Part shown: positions 1 through 8,454 of the stretch, piece after piece
Numbering within the stretch: position 1 is the first letter of the stretch
Layout of the letters: each line of letters begins with the position of its first letter
Assembly (NCBI RefSeq): GCF_900114455.1
Contig: NZ_FOTC01000001.1
Coordinates: 248,001 to 312,000 of the forward strand
From: Halogranum rubrum
GTDB lineage: Archaea > Halobacteriota > Halobacteria > Halobacteriales > Haloferacaceae
Reading direction: 5' to 3'
DNA: 64,000 nt
The notes under the pieces: model-generated
What the model saw: the letters and a program-made list of their open reading frames with translations, nothing else
Database searches by the model: none
Told to the model about the DNA's origin: nothing
Position numbers and translations under genes: made by a program

Positions 1-2
1 AG

Positions 3-509
3 TTCAGCTACCTCTCGGGAACCGTCGTCGAGTTCTACGGTCCCGAGACGGTCGTTCTCGGTCTCGTCACGGGGACGTTGTTCGCCGCGACGCTCGTCGT
101 CGGTGGGTTGCTCCTCGGTGCGTGGCTCGGACTCCTCTCGGGTCGTGCGGCCGGTGCCTCGACGGCGAGCAGTGGCCTCCTCGTCGCGGTGGCGCTCTCG
201 AAGACGGTGGGTGTCGGTGCACCGGTCGTCCTCGCTGGTCTCGTCGTCAGCTTGCTCGTGTGGGACGCGGGCGACTACGCGGTGACGATGGGGCGAGAGG
301 TTGGCCGCCGCGGGTCGACGAGTCAGACGGAACTCGTCCACTTCGGCGGGTCGCTCCTCGTGGGGGTTGTCGCCGCCGGAACGGCCGCCGTGCTCGCCGG
401 GCCGATTCGTCGCGGTGTCGTCGACACGAACGTTCCACTCCTCGTCGCACTCGCGGGGGCCGCCGTCGGTGCAGTCTGTTTCGTCGTCGCGCTCCGTGTC
501 GCCGATTGA
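3..509 (+). CDS. C-terminal part of a membrane protein (DUF7519-like), cut by the window start
   Basis: The reading frame is open from base 3 to the TGA at 507-509, so the start lies outside the window. The visible 168 residues contain about four hydrophobic segments separated by short polar loops. One loop has a DAGDYAVTMGREVGRR stretch followed by a Thr/Glu-rich segment and a His-containing helix, which recalls the haloarchaeal DUF7519 membrane proteins often found with MoxR/DUF58 clusters. It converges with the MoxR gene, leaving only 6 bp between them, so the two are not in one operon. The family name is from memory of related sequences. Function unknown; membrane location is clear. Confidence 0.6.
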   Translation, partial: FSYLSGTVVEFYGPETVVLGLVTGTLFAATLVVGGLLLGAWLGLLSGRAAGASTASSGLLVAVALSKTVGVGAPVVLAGLVVSLLVWDAGDYAVTMGREVGRRGSTSQTELVHFGGSLLVGVVAAGTAAVLAGPIRRGVVDTNVPLLVALAGAAVGAVCFVVALRVAD

Positions 510-515
510 GTCGCG

Positions 516-1472
516 TTACGAACTGGCGACGGCGGGCACGTCGACGCTATCGAGCACGTCGCGAGCGACGTCGCGAGGGTCGGTGTCGCGGACGGCCGCC
601 TCGGTTCGCAAGACGAGTCGGTGTTGGAAGACGGGGACGGCGACTCGCTTCACGTCGTCGGGGACGACGTAGTCACGTCCCTGGAGGACGGCGACGGCAC
701 GGGCCGCCTCGAACAGTCGTTGAATCCCACGTGGTGAGACGCCGACTTCGACGCGCTCGTCGACACGAGTCGCTCGACCGAGGTCGACGACGTAGTCGCG
801 GAGTTTGCCGTCGACCCGTACCGTCTCCGGGACGGCCTGCAACTCGGCGACCACGTCGCCGCGGATAACTGCCTCGACGCTCGGCGACTGGGCGGAGCGA
901 CTCGCCCGTCGGTCGATGAGTTCGCGTTCTCCCGCTCTCGACGGATAGCCCATCTCCGTCTTGACCACGAACCGGTCTCGCTGTGCTTCGGGGAGGGCGA
1001 AGGTACCCTCCTGTTCGACGGGGTTCTGCGTCGCGATGACGAAGAAGGGGTCCGGCAGGAGGTGGGTCTCCCCGTCGACGGTCACCTGCCCTTCGCCCAT
1101 CGCTTCGAGGAGCGCCGCCTGCGTCTTCGGTGGAGCGCGGTTTATCTCGTCGGCGAGGACGATGTTCGCGAACACGGGACCGGGGTTGAACTCGAACGCA
1201 CTCGTCTCTTTGTTGAACACGTTCGACCCCGTGATGTCCGAAGGGAGGAGGTCCGGGGTGAACTGGATGCGTTTGAACGAGAGACCGAGTGCGTCGGCGA
1301 AACTTCGGGCGGTGAGGGTCTTTCCCGTGCCGGGGACGTCTTCGAGGAGGACGTGGCCGCGCGAGAGGACACCAGTCAGGACGGTTTCGAGGAACGCTCG
1401 GTCGGCGATGACCGCGCCACCGACTGCGTCGAGTACGTCGTCACAGGTGGCTGCGGCCTCAGTGACGTTCAT
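516..1472 (-). CDS. MoxR-family AAA+ ATPase
   Basis: This 318-residue protein has the normal length of MoxR ATPases, which are chaperone-like AAA+ proteins that usually assist maturation of von Willebrand factor or DUF58 partner proteins. The Walker A motif PGTGKT is at about residues 47-52, Walker B with the catalytic Asp-Glu (VLADEINR) at about 105-112, sensor 1 (IATQNP) follows, and the C-terminal lid is present. The ATG at 1472 precedes a typical N-terminal helix. No DUF58 or transglutaminase partner is visible; a downstream partner on this strand would lie beyond the left edge unless it has been lost. Confidence 0.92.
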   Translation of the reverse strand: MNVTEAAATCDDVLDAVGGAVIADRAFLETVLTGVLSRGHVLLEDVPGTGKTLTARSFADALGLSFKRIQFTPDLLPSDITGSNVFNKETSAFEFNPGPVFANIVLADEINRAPPKTQAALLEAMGEGQVTVDGETHLLPDPFFVIATQNPVEQEGTFALPEAQRDRFVVKTEMGYPSRAGERELIDRRASRSAQSPSVEAVIRGDVVAELQAVPETVRVDGKLRDYVVDLGRATRVDERVEVGVSPRGIQRLFEAARAVAVLQGRDYVVPDDVKRVAVPVFQHRLVLRTEAAVRDTDPRDVARDVLDSVDVPAVASS

Positions 1473-1697
1473 GCGCGTGGCATCACAGAACGGACAGTTG
1501 AACGTTGCGCCGCCGAGTGGCGAGAACGGTCTCAGATAGCCTGTCCGCTACGAACGCGCCCCGATAAACCACTATTGGCGATACGAAATGTGGCTGTCTG
1601 TCGAATCCATCGAATTCGCGCTCTGTTTCGGACTCTTGCGTGATACGGTGGTAGGGAGGAAACGAGGCTACAACCGCGCTTCAGAACAGAGAGGATG

Positions 1698-2045
1698 TCA
1701 GCCGTCACTCAGTAGTAGGTCGTCTGCTGTCGTTATCGTGAGGTCGAACTGCGAGTGGACGAGGTTGAGTTCGACCGGCGAGTGCCGTTGTGGGTTGAGA
1801 TGGAAGTGCGCGACGGCGTCGGTCTTTGCGATCTGTCGAGTCAGGATGTTCAGAAAGCGGAAGACGACCTTCAACTCGAACTTCCGGATGACCTCTGAGA
1901 GGATGTCAAACCCGATGGCGACTTTCCGCGTCGAATCGGCGAGCGACTGGAGTGCACGTGCGATCGTCACCGAGAGATAGAGACGCTGGCTCTCGTTCCT
2001 TCGTCTGCGGTAATCGTTGGCGACGAACAGAACGGCTTTCTCCGC
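1698..2045 (-). pseudogene. C-terminal remnant of a DUF7504 (RecA/KaiC-like) protein
   Basis: About 95-115 codons survive before the stop at 1698. The segment around KVAIGFDILSEVIRKFELK, followed by VVFRFLNILTRQIAKT and VAHFHLNP, matches the C-terminal half of haloarchaeal DUF7504 proteins, small RecA-superfamily relatives of about 200 residues. No start codon fits the conserved part, and the N-terminal half with the nucleotide-binding region is absent. Upstream sequence on this strand is occupied by the opposite-strand phosphatase gene. I read it as a truncated, non-functional remnant; the family assignment is by eye. Confidence 0.55.
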
Positions 2046-2065
2046 GACGCGAGTCGAATTCGGCG

Positions 2066-2644
2066 ATGACGACCGTCTACTTCGTCCGCCACGCGCACTC
2101 GCCGTGGGTTCCCAATCGAGAAGCCGAACGGCCACTCTCCGAGGAGGGTCGTGAAGCGGCCGACCGAATCGCAGATCTCCTCGCCGACGAGGCAGTCGAC
2201 GCGGTAGTGTCCAGTCCCTTCGCACGCGCACGCGAGACGGTCGCTCCCCTCGCCGAACACCACGGCCTCGACGTCGCTATCGACGAGGGGTTCCGCGAAC
2301 GACAGTTGACCGACGGTCCCGTCGAATCCATCGGGGAGACGTTCGAGAGTGCCGTCGCTGCAGTGTGGGAAGACTGGTCGTACGCGTGGCCCGACGGCGA
2401 GTCAAGTCTCGATGCGCAACGACGAGGACTCGCTGCCCTCGACCGAGTGTTGTCGCGATACGAGAACGGGGCTGTCGTCGTCGGTACACACGGTCAACTG
2501 CTCACCTCACTGTTGAACTACTACGACGACCGGTTCGATGCCGACTTCTGGCGCGACAAACTGACGACGCCCGACATGTACCAAGCTGAGTTCGTCGACG
2601 GGGAGATAGTGGCCATCGAGCGCCGGTACTCGCCGGATGCGTAA
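2066..2644 (+). CDS. Histidine phosphatase family protein (phosphoglycerate-mutase-like)
   Basis: The 192-residue protein starts MTTVYFVRHAHS. The catalytic RHx(H) motif at residues 8-11 is the phospho-acceptor site of the histidine phosphatase superfamily. A second conserved His lies in VVVGTHGQLLTS near residue 140, and a Glu-rich region after the SSPFARARETVAPL motif completes the active site. I chose the ATG at 2066 because the conserved beta strand begins directly there; the longer frame upstream is not family-like. Substrate is unknown; members range from phosphoglycerate mutases to general sugar-phosphate phosphatases. Cytoplasmic. Confidence 0.88.
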   Translation: MTTVYFVRHAHSPWVPNREAERPLSEEGREAADRIADLLADEAVDAVVSSPFARARETVAPLAEHHGLDVAIDEGFRERQLTDGPVESIGETFESAVAAVWEDWSYAWPDGESSLDAQRRGLAALDRVLSRYENGAVVVGTHGQLLTSLLNYYDDRFDADFWRDKLTTPDMYQAEFVDGEIVAIERRYSPDA

Positions 2645-2763
2645 GTCGACCGGTTGAGAGTCCGCACGTGGCAGTCGATTCGACCTGAACAGCACTAAAC
2701 GTCGACAGCATCTGATTTGCTATCGCATAATACCGTTTACGAAGATCTTGATTGAGCGTGTGC

Positions 2764-3555
2764 CTACTCCATCTCGTCCCACGCGCCGATGTCGCAGTTT
2801 CGGAGTTCACCGTGTGCCTGCCAGCGTCGGGGGCGAAAGGTAATCGAGACGAGACCGAGATACGCTGTGATGACGAGACCCGTCACGACGGCGCCGGGAA
2901 TCATCCCGATGGCAGCACTGGCTGGCCACCCCGTCGTCGGCATCACCGTGATACGGAACAGCCACGCCGCGCCTAACACGGTGAAGAGCGGGAGGTAGAC
3001 ACGTCGGAGGCGGTGAGCGATGGCCTCCTCGTAGGTAATCTTCGTCGTCGGCGTTCGGTAGTCGCGACTGAGTTTCCGTCGCCACTCGTCGTCTTCGATA
3101 CCCTGTGAGGGGTCGAGTGCGTACGCGAAGACGTTCTCTTGCAAGAGTCGCACACGCGAGCGCCAGATGTCGTAACCCCGGTACCGACGCGCTTCGATGA
3201 CGAGAAAGATGCCCACCATGAGGGCACCGACCAGGATTACGTAGTGTGGGTTCGAGGCGTCGGCGAACGCCCAGGTCAGGATGGCGGCCATCACTGTCAC
3301 CGCCCAGTTGCTACTTCGATCCAGTCGTTCACGCCACATCTTCATGCGGTGAATCTCTCCACGGTAGAGGTGTGCCATCGCCGAACCGGGCGCACTCGTC
3401 TCCTCGAAGAACCCCCGTCCGAGAGTCCGTGCTTGCTCGTCGCTCGGGTCGAACGTCGTCTCTGCCGACGACGGTTCAGCGTGACCGGCGACGTCGTCCG
3501 ACGACGAGTCGGTCGAATCACGCTCGGACGAACGGCGCTGGTCGCTTCGGTTCAT
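2764..3555 (-). CDS. DUF2270 domain membrane protein
   Basis: The 263-residue protein has a low-complexity acidic N-terminus of about 50 residues. The DUF2270 core follows, beginning near MAHLYRGEIHRMKMWRERLD. Hydrophobic segments lie near residues 85-125 (two) and 190-250 (two), with a soluble loop between them containing the YRTPTTKITYEEAIAHRLRRVY stretch typical of the family. Function is unknown; the protein should sit in the cytoplasmic membrane. It is transcribed away from the tfb gene, and the two share a 149-bp promoter region. Confidence 0.85.
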   Translation of the reverse strand: MNRSDQRRSSERDSTDSSSDDVAGHAEPSSAETTFDPSDEQARTLGRGFFEETSAPGSAMAHLYRGEIHRMKMWRERLDRSSNWAVTVMAAILTWAFADASNPHYVILVGALMVGIFLVIEARRYRGYDIWRSRVRLLQENVFAYALDPSQGIEDDEWRRKLSRDYRTPTTKITYEEAIAHRLRRVYLPLFTVLGAAWLFRITVMPTTGWPASAAIGMIPGAVVTGLVITAYLGLVSITFRPRRWQAHGELRNCDIGAWDEME

Positions 3556-3704
3556 ACGTGTACTGACTCGGTTGAGCGCAAAAAGTATTGTGCGTCAAGC
3601 CCACAGCTATACACGACCTCTTCTCGAGAGTTGCCCTCGAACACCGAGTGGTCCGTGTCATCGTCCGACAGACAATTAAACACCGACGAAGTGAGTTGTT
3701 GTCG

Positions 3705-4664
3705 ATGACAGATTCGTTTCGCGGACGACAGCACGAACGTCAGCGTCAGCGCGAGACAGAGAACGAATCGGAGGACGAACACCACGCCTGTCCTGAGTGT
3801 AACTCCGACAATCTCGTACACAGCGAGGGGGAGGTGATCTGTGACGACTGTGGACTCGTCCTCGACGAGCAGAACATCGACCGGGGGCCAGAGTGGCGCG
3901 CGTTCAACCACTCCGAGCGGCAATCGAAGTCGCGCGTCGGCGCACCGACGACGAAGACGATGCACGACAAAGGACTGACGACGACCATCGACTGGCAGAA
4001 CAAAGACGCCTACGGGCGGTCGCTCTCCTCCGAAAAGCGCTCACAGATGCACAGACTCAGAAAGTGGCAGGAGCGTATCCGCACGAAAGACGCGGGTGAG
4101 CGGAACCTGCAGTTCGCGCTCTCGGAGATGGACCGGATGGCCTCTGCACTGGGTGTCCCCGACTCCGTCCGCGAGGTGGCGTCGGTCATCTATCGGCGCG
4201 CACTCAACGAGGACCTCATCCGCGGGCGCTCTATCGAGGGTGTCGCCACGAGTGCGCTCTACGCCGCGTGTCGACAGGAGGGTATCCCGCGTTCGCTCGA
4301 CGAAGTCGCGGAAGTCTCGCGCGTGCCACAGAAGGAGATCGGACGAACCTATCGCTACATCTCTCAGGAACTCGGTCTCGAACTCAAACCCGTCGACCCC
4401 AAGCAGTTCGTCCCCCGGTTCGCGAGTGAGTTGGAGTTGAGTAAGGAGGTCCAATCGAAGGCGAACGAGATTATCGACGTCTCCGCCGAGAAGGGACTGC
4501 TCTCCGGAAAGTCGCCGACCGGGTTCGCCGCCGCCGCCATCTACGCGGCGTCGCTGCTCTGCAACGAGAAGAAGACCCAGCGCGAAGTCGCCAGCGTCGC
4601 ACAAGTCACCGAGGTCACCATCCGGAACCGGTATCAAGAACAGATCGATGCGATGGGGTTGTGA
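3705..4664 (+). CDS. tfb: Transcription initiation factor IIB (TFB)
   Basis: A 319-residue TFB that recruits RNA polymerase to TBP-bound promoters. After a charged N-terminus, the zinc ribbon is visible (CPEC near residue 27 and CDDC about 20 residues later), then the B-reader/B-linker with RGPEWRAF and [10 protein letters not shown]. Two cyclin-like repeats fill the rest, the second with [16 protein letters not shown]. The ATG at 3705 gives the usual haloarchaeal length; the frame is open further upstream but without family-like sequence. Haloarchaea carry several tfb paralogues, so which promoters this one serves cannot be read from sequence. Confidence 0.96.
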   Translation: MTDSFRGRQHERQRQRETENESEDEHHACPECNSDNLVHSEGEVICDDCGLVLDEQNIDRGPEWRAFNHSERQSKSRVGAPTTKTMHDKGLTTTIDWQNKDAYGRSLSSEKRSQMHRLRKWQERIRTKDAGERNLQFALSEMDRMASALGVPDSVREVASVIYRRALNEDLIRGRSIEGVATSALYAACRQEGIPRSLDEVAEVSRVPQKEIGRTYRYISQELGLELKPVDPKQFVPRFASELELSKEVQSKANEIIDVSAEKGLLSGKSPTGFAAAAIYAASLLCNEKKTQREVASVAQVTEVTIRNRYQEQIDAMGL

Positions 4665-4851
4665 GTCTGCCGAGGCGTCTCGCCGTCGACAGCTTTCGAG
4701 TTCGACTCGACTCCACCACGGTGGCTGTGTCGTCGACATTCCGCTCGTTCGAACATATATCACCCTGAAAGCGAAGGGGAAAGATGGAGGCTGATAGGGT
4801 GACTACTGATAGTCGCCACCGAACACGACCGATTTCGTCTCGTGTCGGTGC

Positions 4852-5727
4852 CTACTCTGACACACTGTTGTGGGTAGCTCTGCCCGAACTATCCACGTGG
4901 ACCCCTCTGACGTCGGCCCTCCTGCCCGGTGGCCGACACTGGGTCCGTTTACGACCGTCCTCTACGGAGAGAGCGGTTCGCTCGTCGCTCGCTTCGGACG
5001 TCCACCCGCCGCCGTCGGTCTCGGCGAACGCGTACGTCCGGTTCAGGTGGTCGACGATGGTCTCGACTGTCTCCGAACTGTACGTCCAGAACCCGTAGAA
5101 CTGTCTCGGCTCACGCTCCTCCGCGACGAGGGCACACGCGTTTTCCCTCGTGCCGCCGCCGTCGTAGACGACGAACCACGAGCGTTCGAGTTCGGTCGTC
5201 GATTCGAGATGAAGACGAAGTTCGTCACAGGTCGTCTCGGTGCCGTCGGGCGTCGCGTAGGCGTGGACGCCGAGTCTGTCGCGCGCTCCGAGTCGTTCGT
5301 ACACGTCGCGTTGCGTCTCGAACGACGAGACGGTCTGGAACCCGGCGTGGAGTTGTCCGCGCCCTGCCCGCCACGCGCGGTCTTCGATTTCACGTGAGGC
5401 GGCGACCATCCGGCCCGTGTCGAAGGAAGTGAACGTCGTCTCGTCTACCGCATCGAGAATCGGCTGGTACGACCCTTCTGCGAACTCCGGTCGCTGGGGG
5501 TCGTCGTCGTCCAAGAGTTCGGCGACGCTCGCGGCCGTGAGAAAGCGGCCGTCCTCGCCGAGGACGACGTAGGTTGCCGGTGTACTGCTCGACTGTTCCT
5601 CGACGATACGGACGTTTCGGTCGACGAAGTACTCGCGAAGTTCGTCGGCCACCTCTGCGTCGGCGTTGACGACGGTGAGTGTCTGCTCGCGACATTCGAC
5701 GCCCGAAATCAGTTCCGAGAGCGACAT
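4852..5727 (-). CDS. DICT-domain sensory protein
   Basis: The 291-residue product starts MSLSELISGVECREQTLTV and shows the DICT-type pattern: a short sensor-like module (residues ~1-90), then SYQPILDAVDETTFTSFDTGRMVAASREIEDRA-type helices and a beta-rich C-terminal half with RSWFVVYDGGGTRENACALVAE. DICT proteins are soluble and thought to work in light or redox signalling. An in-frame ATG exists 150 bp upstream, but the intervening residues are basic and unlike the family. The last ~40 residues (from about RTALSVEDGRKRTQ) look unrelated to the domain and may be a read-through extension. Confidence 0.75.
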   Translation of the reverse strand: MSLSELISGVECREQTLTVVNADAEVADELREYFVDRNVRIVEEQSSSTPATYVVLGEDGRFLTAASVAELLDDDDPQRPEFAEGSYQPILDAVDETTFTSFDTGRMVAASREIEDRAWRAGRGQLHAGFQTVSSFETQRDVYERLGARDRLGVHAYATPDGTETTCDELRLHLESTTELERSWFVVYDGGGTRENACALVAEEREPRQFYGFWTYSSETVETIVDHLNRTYAFAETDGGGWTSEASDERTALSVEDGRKRTQCRPPGRRADVRGVHVDSSGRATHNSVSE

Positions 5728-6165
5728 TCGGTTGGTATGGAGAAGGGCGACACTCACTTGTGTGTTACGTCCTCTCAGCGATGTCTTCGTACCAGTGACC
5801 CCCACATCGGTGCCGAACGATTCGACGCGGCCATCGGGTAAGCGAGCGGCTGGTCGTGTCGTTTTACCCCTGCGCATTATATGTATAATAGCTACTGATC
5901 AGAGGGGGTTTCTATCTAACCACTACGCTATTACAGACAGAGGCCGTTCGATGAATTGCAATTCGATCTCCTGCCCGGAGGACGTTTCGAATTGTGGCAT
6001 TCCGGATTCGTGACCGGGTGTGAGCCATAGCCCCCGGCGCGATTCTTCGAACCAACTCTCTCGACTCAGAGCACCTCCTCGACGAGATACCTCACTCAAC
6101 TTGTGAAGAGTTGTCTGACGAACGACTGACGGAGTTTCTTACCTCCCCCGCCGAAACCACATGCC
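5728..6165. other. Intergenic region with AT-rich promoter core
   Basis: No convincing gene. The core at 5877-5893 (ATTATATGTATAATAG) is much more AT-rich than its surroundings and reads as a TATA box in both directions. It may serve the DICT gene on the left and a transcript to the right. A 20-codon frame at 5951-6013 encodes three Cys in 20 residues, but I cannot support it as a gene. There is also a GAATTGCAATTC palindrome near 5953-5964. Confidence 0.35.
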
Positions 6166-6624
6166 ATGCCTGGATTAGGTGACGCCCGGGGACGGTCACC
6201 GGCGAACGACTCGCTCCGTGAGCGGTGTGTCGCACTCTTCTCTTCTCGTGACGGTCAGACTCGTCAGGGTCCGCTCGTGACGCACGAACTCGTCAACGGG
6301 TTGTTGCTCCTGATGGGAGTTCGACTGCTTCTCACCGGTGTGTTCGTCTATCTGGTCTCGTCGAATCCGCTCCTCGTCGTCTTCTTCCACCTCGTGTTGT
6401 CTATCCCGCGACTCGTCCGTCGCTTCTCGGCCGACGATGGGCGAGTCGCCAACTGGCGCGACGAACTGACCGACCGACTCCCCGTCCTGCAGTCGTCGGA
6501 GTCGGAGCGCACGGCCCGTTCGTCGCGTTCATCTCGTTCGTCCCGTTCGTCCCGAATGTCTCGGACGTCACGTTCCCGTTCGTCTCGCTCGTCGCGCTCT
6601 CGCTCGACGAAAGAACGACTCTGA
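6166..6624 (+). CDS. Small membrane protein with an Arg/Ser-repeat tail
   Basis: The frame starts at ATG 6166 and encodes 152 residues. Residues ~42-83 form two hydrophobic segments (VNGLLLLMGVRLLLTGVFVY and LLVVFFHLVLSIP) split by a short turn, followed by the basic RLVRR. A normal acidic stretch follows, and the last ~35 residues are an almost pure Arg/Ser tract built from RSS and RS units. This is extraordinary in a haloarchaeon, where proteins are acidic. The predicted fold is a membrane hairpin with a highly basic cytoplasmic tail that could bind nucleic acid or lipid head groups. I do not recognise the family. Confidence 0.6.
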   Translation: MPGLGDARGRSPANDSLRERCVALFSSRDGQTRQGPLVTHELVNGLLLLMGVRLLLTGVFVYLVSSNPLLVVFFHLVLSIPRLVRRFSADDGRVANWRDELTDRLPVLQSSESERTARSSRSSRSSRSSRMSRTSRSRSSRSSRSRSTKERL

Positions 6625-6737
6625 GGCGACGCCGTCGGTTTGATAACGGTGACGGGTGTCGACTCAGTCGGTGAGCGGTTATCTACTCACATCAACACTT
6701 CCTCATCTCGGTCGTCGTCGGCGCCGCTATCGCACTT

Positions 6738-7091
6738 GTGACTGTCTCTGTGTATCCGTGGTGGTTCCTCGTCGCCTACGCCGTCGTCCTCGGCGTCGGT
6801 ATCGACTTCGACCACTTCCTCGTCGCCCGACTCAACACCGGCGAGTGGACCGCAGTACGACGGTGTCTCCGCGACCCGCGTATCGTCTTCGCCGACCAGA
6901 GCCAGATTTTCGACGAGGGCGACGTCGGCACCCTCCGACGACTCCTGAGCCACGTCGTCCTCGGTGGTCTCGCCGTGGGTGTGCTCCTCGCGTTCGACGT
7001 CTTCCTCGCGGTGTTCACCGCCGTCGTCCTCTACACCCACCTCCTGTCGGACCTCGTGTGGGACGTGCTCGCCGAAGCGGGCCGCGTCTGA
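6738..7091 (+). CDS. Small membrane protein, start uncertain
   Basis: The GTG at 6738 gives 117 residues. Three hydrophobic segments are visible; the first contains the GIDFDHFLVARLNTGEW stretch and the last VVLYTHLLSDLVWDV, typical of small haloarchaeal membrane proteins of unknown role. Coding character continues upstream of the GTG to the stop at 6672-6674 (a hydrophobic HFLISVVVGAAIALV stretch), but no ATG, GTG or TTG is available there. Either translation begins at an unusual codon, or a frameshift separates a GTG start at 6656 from this frame. Confidence 0.6.
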   Translation: MTVSVYPWWFLVAYAVVLGVGIDFDHFLVARLNTGEWTAVRRCLRDPRIVFADQSQIFDEGDVGTLRRLLSHVVLGGLAVGVLLAFDVFLAVFTAVVLYTHLLSDLVWDVLAEAGRV

Positions 7092-7145
7092 CGTCTTTCG
7101 CTCTCTTCGTCCGCTTCGCCCTCTCCGTTCTTTTCGTCCCGAACC

Positions 7146-7155
7146 GCTTTTATCA
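7146..7155 (+). promoter_or_regulatory. TATA box for leaderless uppP transcript
   Basis: GCTTTTATCA is centred about 27 bp before the ATG at 7177. This is the distance expected when haloarchaeal transcription begins at the start codon, giving a leaderless mRNA. Confidence 0.5.
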
Positions 7156-7176
7156 CTGCCCGAGAGCGGAGAGGAT

Positions 7177-7998
7177 ATGGACCGCACGTTGCTGATTGCG
7201 CTGGTCGCGGGTGTGTTGCAGGGCGTCTTCGAGTGGCTCCCTATCTCCAGCGAAGGCAACATCGCAATCGTTCTGACTGCGCTCGGTTCGTCGCCCTCTG
7301 CGGCCGTCTCGTTCGCCCTCTTTCTCCACGCGGGGACGGCGCTCTCGGCGACGGTCTACTACCGCGACGAACTCCGCGACGTACTCGGACTGCTCCCGGC
7401 GTGGCGACCGGGGTCGGCGTTCGACGGCGAGACGGCGACGCTCTCGTTTCTCGCCGTCGCGACGACGGTCTCTATCGTCGTCGCACTCACCGCCTACAGC
7501 CTCCTCGACGACCTCGTCTCGGCACTCACCGGCGGCGCGTTCGTCGCACTCGTCGGCGGACTCCTCGTGCTCACCGGCCTACTCCAGCGGTTCGCCGGAA
7601 CGCTGACGCTCGGTGACCGCTCGGAACCGGACGTCGTCGACGCTGTCCTCGTCGGCGCGCTGCAAGGGATGGCAGTGCTCCCCGGTGTCTCTCGCTCGGG
7701 GACGACCGCCAGCGCACTGCTCCTCCGCGGTCACGACGGGCCGGCGTCGTTTCGCCTCTCGTTTCTCCTCTCGATTCCCGCCGCACTCGGCGGTGGCGTC
7801 CTCGCCGTCGTCGACAGCGGTGGACTGCCGGGGCTCACGGTGGAGGCGGCACTCGTCGCACTGGTCGCCGCGGCGCTCGTCGGTTACGCGACGATTGGAG
7901 CACTGATGCGACTCGTCGAAAAAGTCCCCTTCTGGGGGGTCTGCGTCGGTCTCGGTGGACTCGCCGTCCTCGGCGGTCTCGGGCTGACGATACTGTAG
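7177..7998 (+). CDS. uppP: UppP/BacA-type polyprenyl-diphosphate phosphatase
   Basis: This 273-residue integral membrane protein has the two signature regions of the UppP (BacA) family. They are EWLPISSEGNIAI near residue 17, with the catalytic Glu and Ser, and LPGVSRSGTT near residue 168. About eight hydrophobic helices fill the rest. In bacteria the enzyme regenerates undecaprenyl phosphate. In archaea the likely substrate is a dolichol-type diphosphate used in surface glycosylation, which is inference. The usual SSSGHL of bacterial members is SSEGNI here, a common archaeal variant. The start is supported by the TATA box 27 bp upstream. Confidence 0.9.
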   Translation: MDRTLLIALVAGVLQGVFEWLPISSEGNIAIVLTALGSSPSAAVSFALFLHAGTALSATVYYRDELRDVLGLLPAWRPGSAFDGETATLSFLAVATTVSIVVALTAYSLLDDLVSALTGGAFVALVGGLLVLTGLLQRFAGTLTLGDRSEPDVVDAVLVGALQGMAVLPGVSRSGTTASALLLRGHDGPASFRLSFLLSIPAALGGGVLAVVDSGGLPGLTVEAALVALVAAALVGYATIGALMRLVEKVPFWGVCVGLGGLAVLGGLGLTIL

Positions 7999-8013
7999 TC
8001 GGTTCGTCGTCGG

Positions 8014-8247
8014 TTACAGCGTGTCCCGTCCGCTCGGGTCGCCCTCGTCGGTGTTGAACAGGTTCCCTTCCATCCCCTCTTCGAATCCGCTTCGGTCGTC
8101 GGGTGTCCCCGACCCTGCGTTGTACGCTTCGAGTCCGGCGGTCAGTAGTTCCTCGACTGCCTGCTCTTCGGTGACGAACTCTTCGTCGACCATTCGCTCG
8201 AACTGGAAGTGTACATCGTCTGAGAGAGAGACTTCGACTCTGGGCAT
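8014..8247 (-). CDS. Ribbon-helix-helix (CopG-like, DUF7120-type) small protein
   Basis: The 77-residue protein starts MPRVEVSLSDDV, a short beta strand, followed by helices VHFQFERMVDEEFVTEEQAVEELLTAG, the layout of a ribbon-helix-helix DNA-binding dimer. The acidic C-terminal tail (PDDRSGFEEGMEGNLF) matches small haloarchaeal CopG-like proteins catalogued as DUF7120. It converges with uppP, leaving 15 bp between the stops. Target genes are unknown and the domain number is from memory. Confidence 0.65.
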   Translation of the reverse strand: MPRVEVSLSDDVHFQFERMVDEEFVTEEQAVEELLTAGLEAYNAGSGTPDDRSGFEEGMEGNLFNTDEGDPSGRDTL

Positions 8248-8370
8248 ACACAGAGGTTCGTCCGCTGGCCGTAAGAACGCTTGGGATTCGCGGCTTACTG
8301 CCGGGTAAGCGCGGTGAGTTACACCTCTGTTATCTGACTTTCATATAGGTGTATTCGATAGTAATAGTTG

Positions 8371-8454
8371 ATGACGACGACACACGGCTTCCCTACCCAC
8401 GCTCACAGTGCGCGACCGACCGAACTGGCAACCGAGGTGGCTCAGCGTGAGTAA
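8371..8454 (+). CDS. Possible leaderless mini-ORF coupled to the next gene
   Basis: A 27-codon frame starting MTTTHGFPTHAHS begins 27 bp after a clear TATA-like box (TTCATATA, 8340-8347), so its ATG would be the first codon of a leaderless mRNA. Its TAA overlaps the GTG at 8447 of the following gene by 8 bp, an arrangement suited to translational coupling. The peptide contains three His and no recognisable domain. It may be a regulatory leader rather than a stable protein, or the frame may be coincidental. Confidence 0.3.
   Translation: MTTTHGFPTHAHSARPTELATEVAQRE

Noticed and set aside
122-868. Long Arg/His-rich plus-strand frame over the MoxR gene
   Set aside because: It is the mirror of the high-GC MoxR coding strand; the composition is Arg-rich and there is no domain. 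Similar shadows were left out throughout the window.
5951-6013. 20-codon Cys-containing frame
   Set aside because: Too short, the TATA-like region is about 65 bp away, and no second copy or family is known to me.
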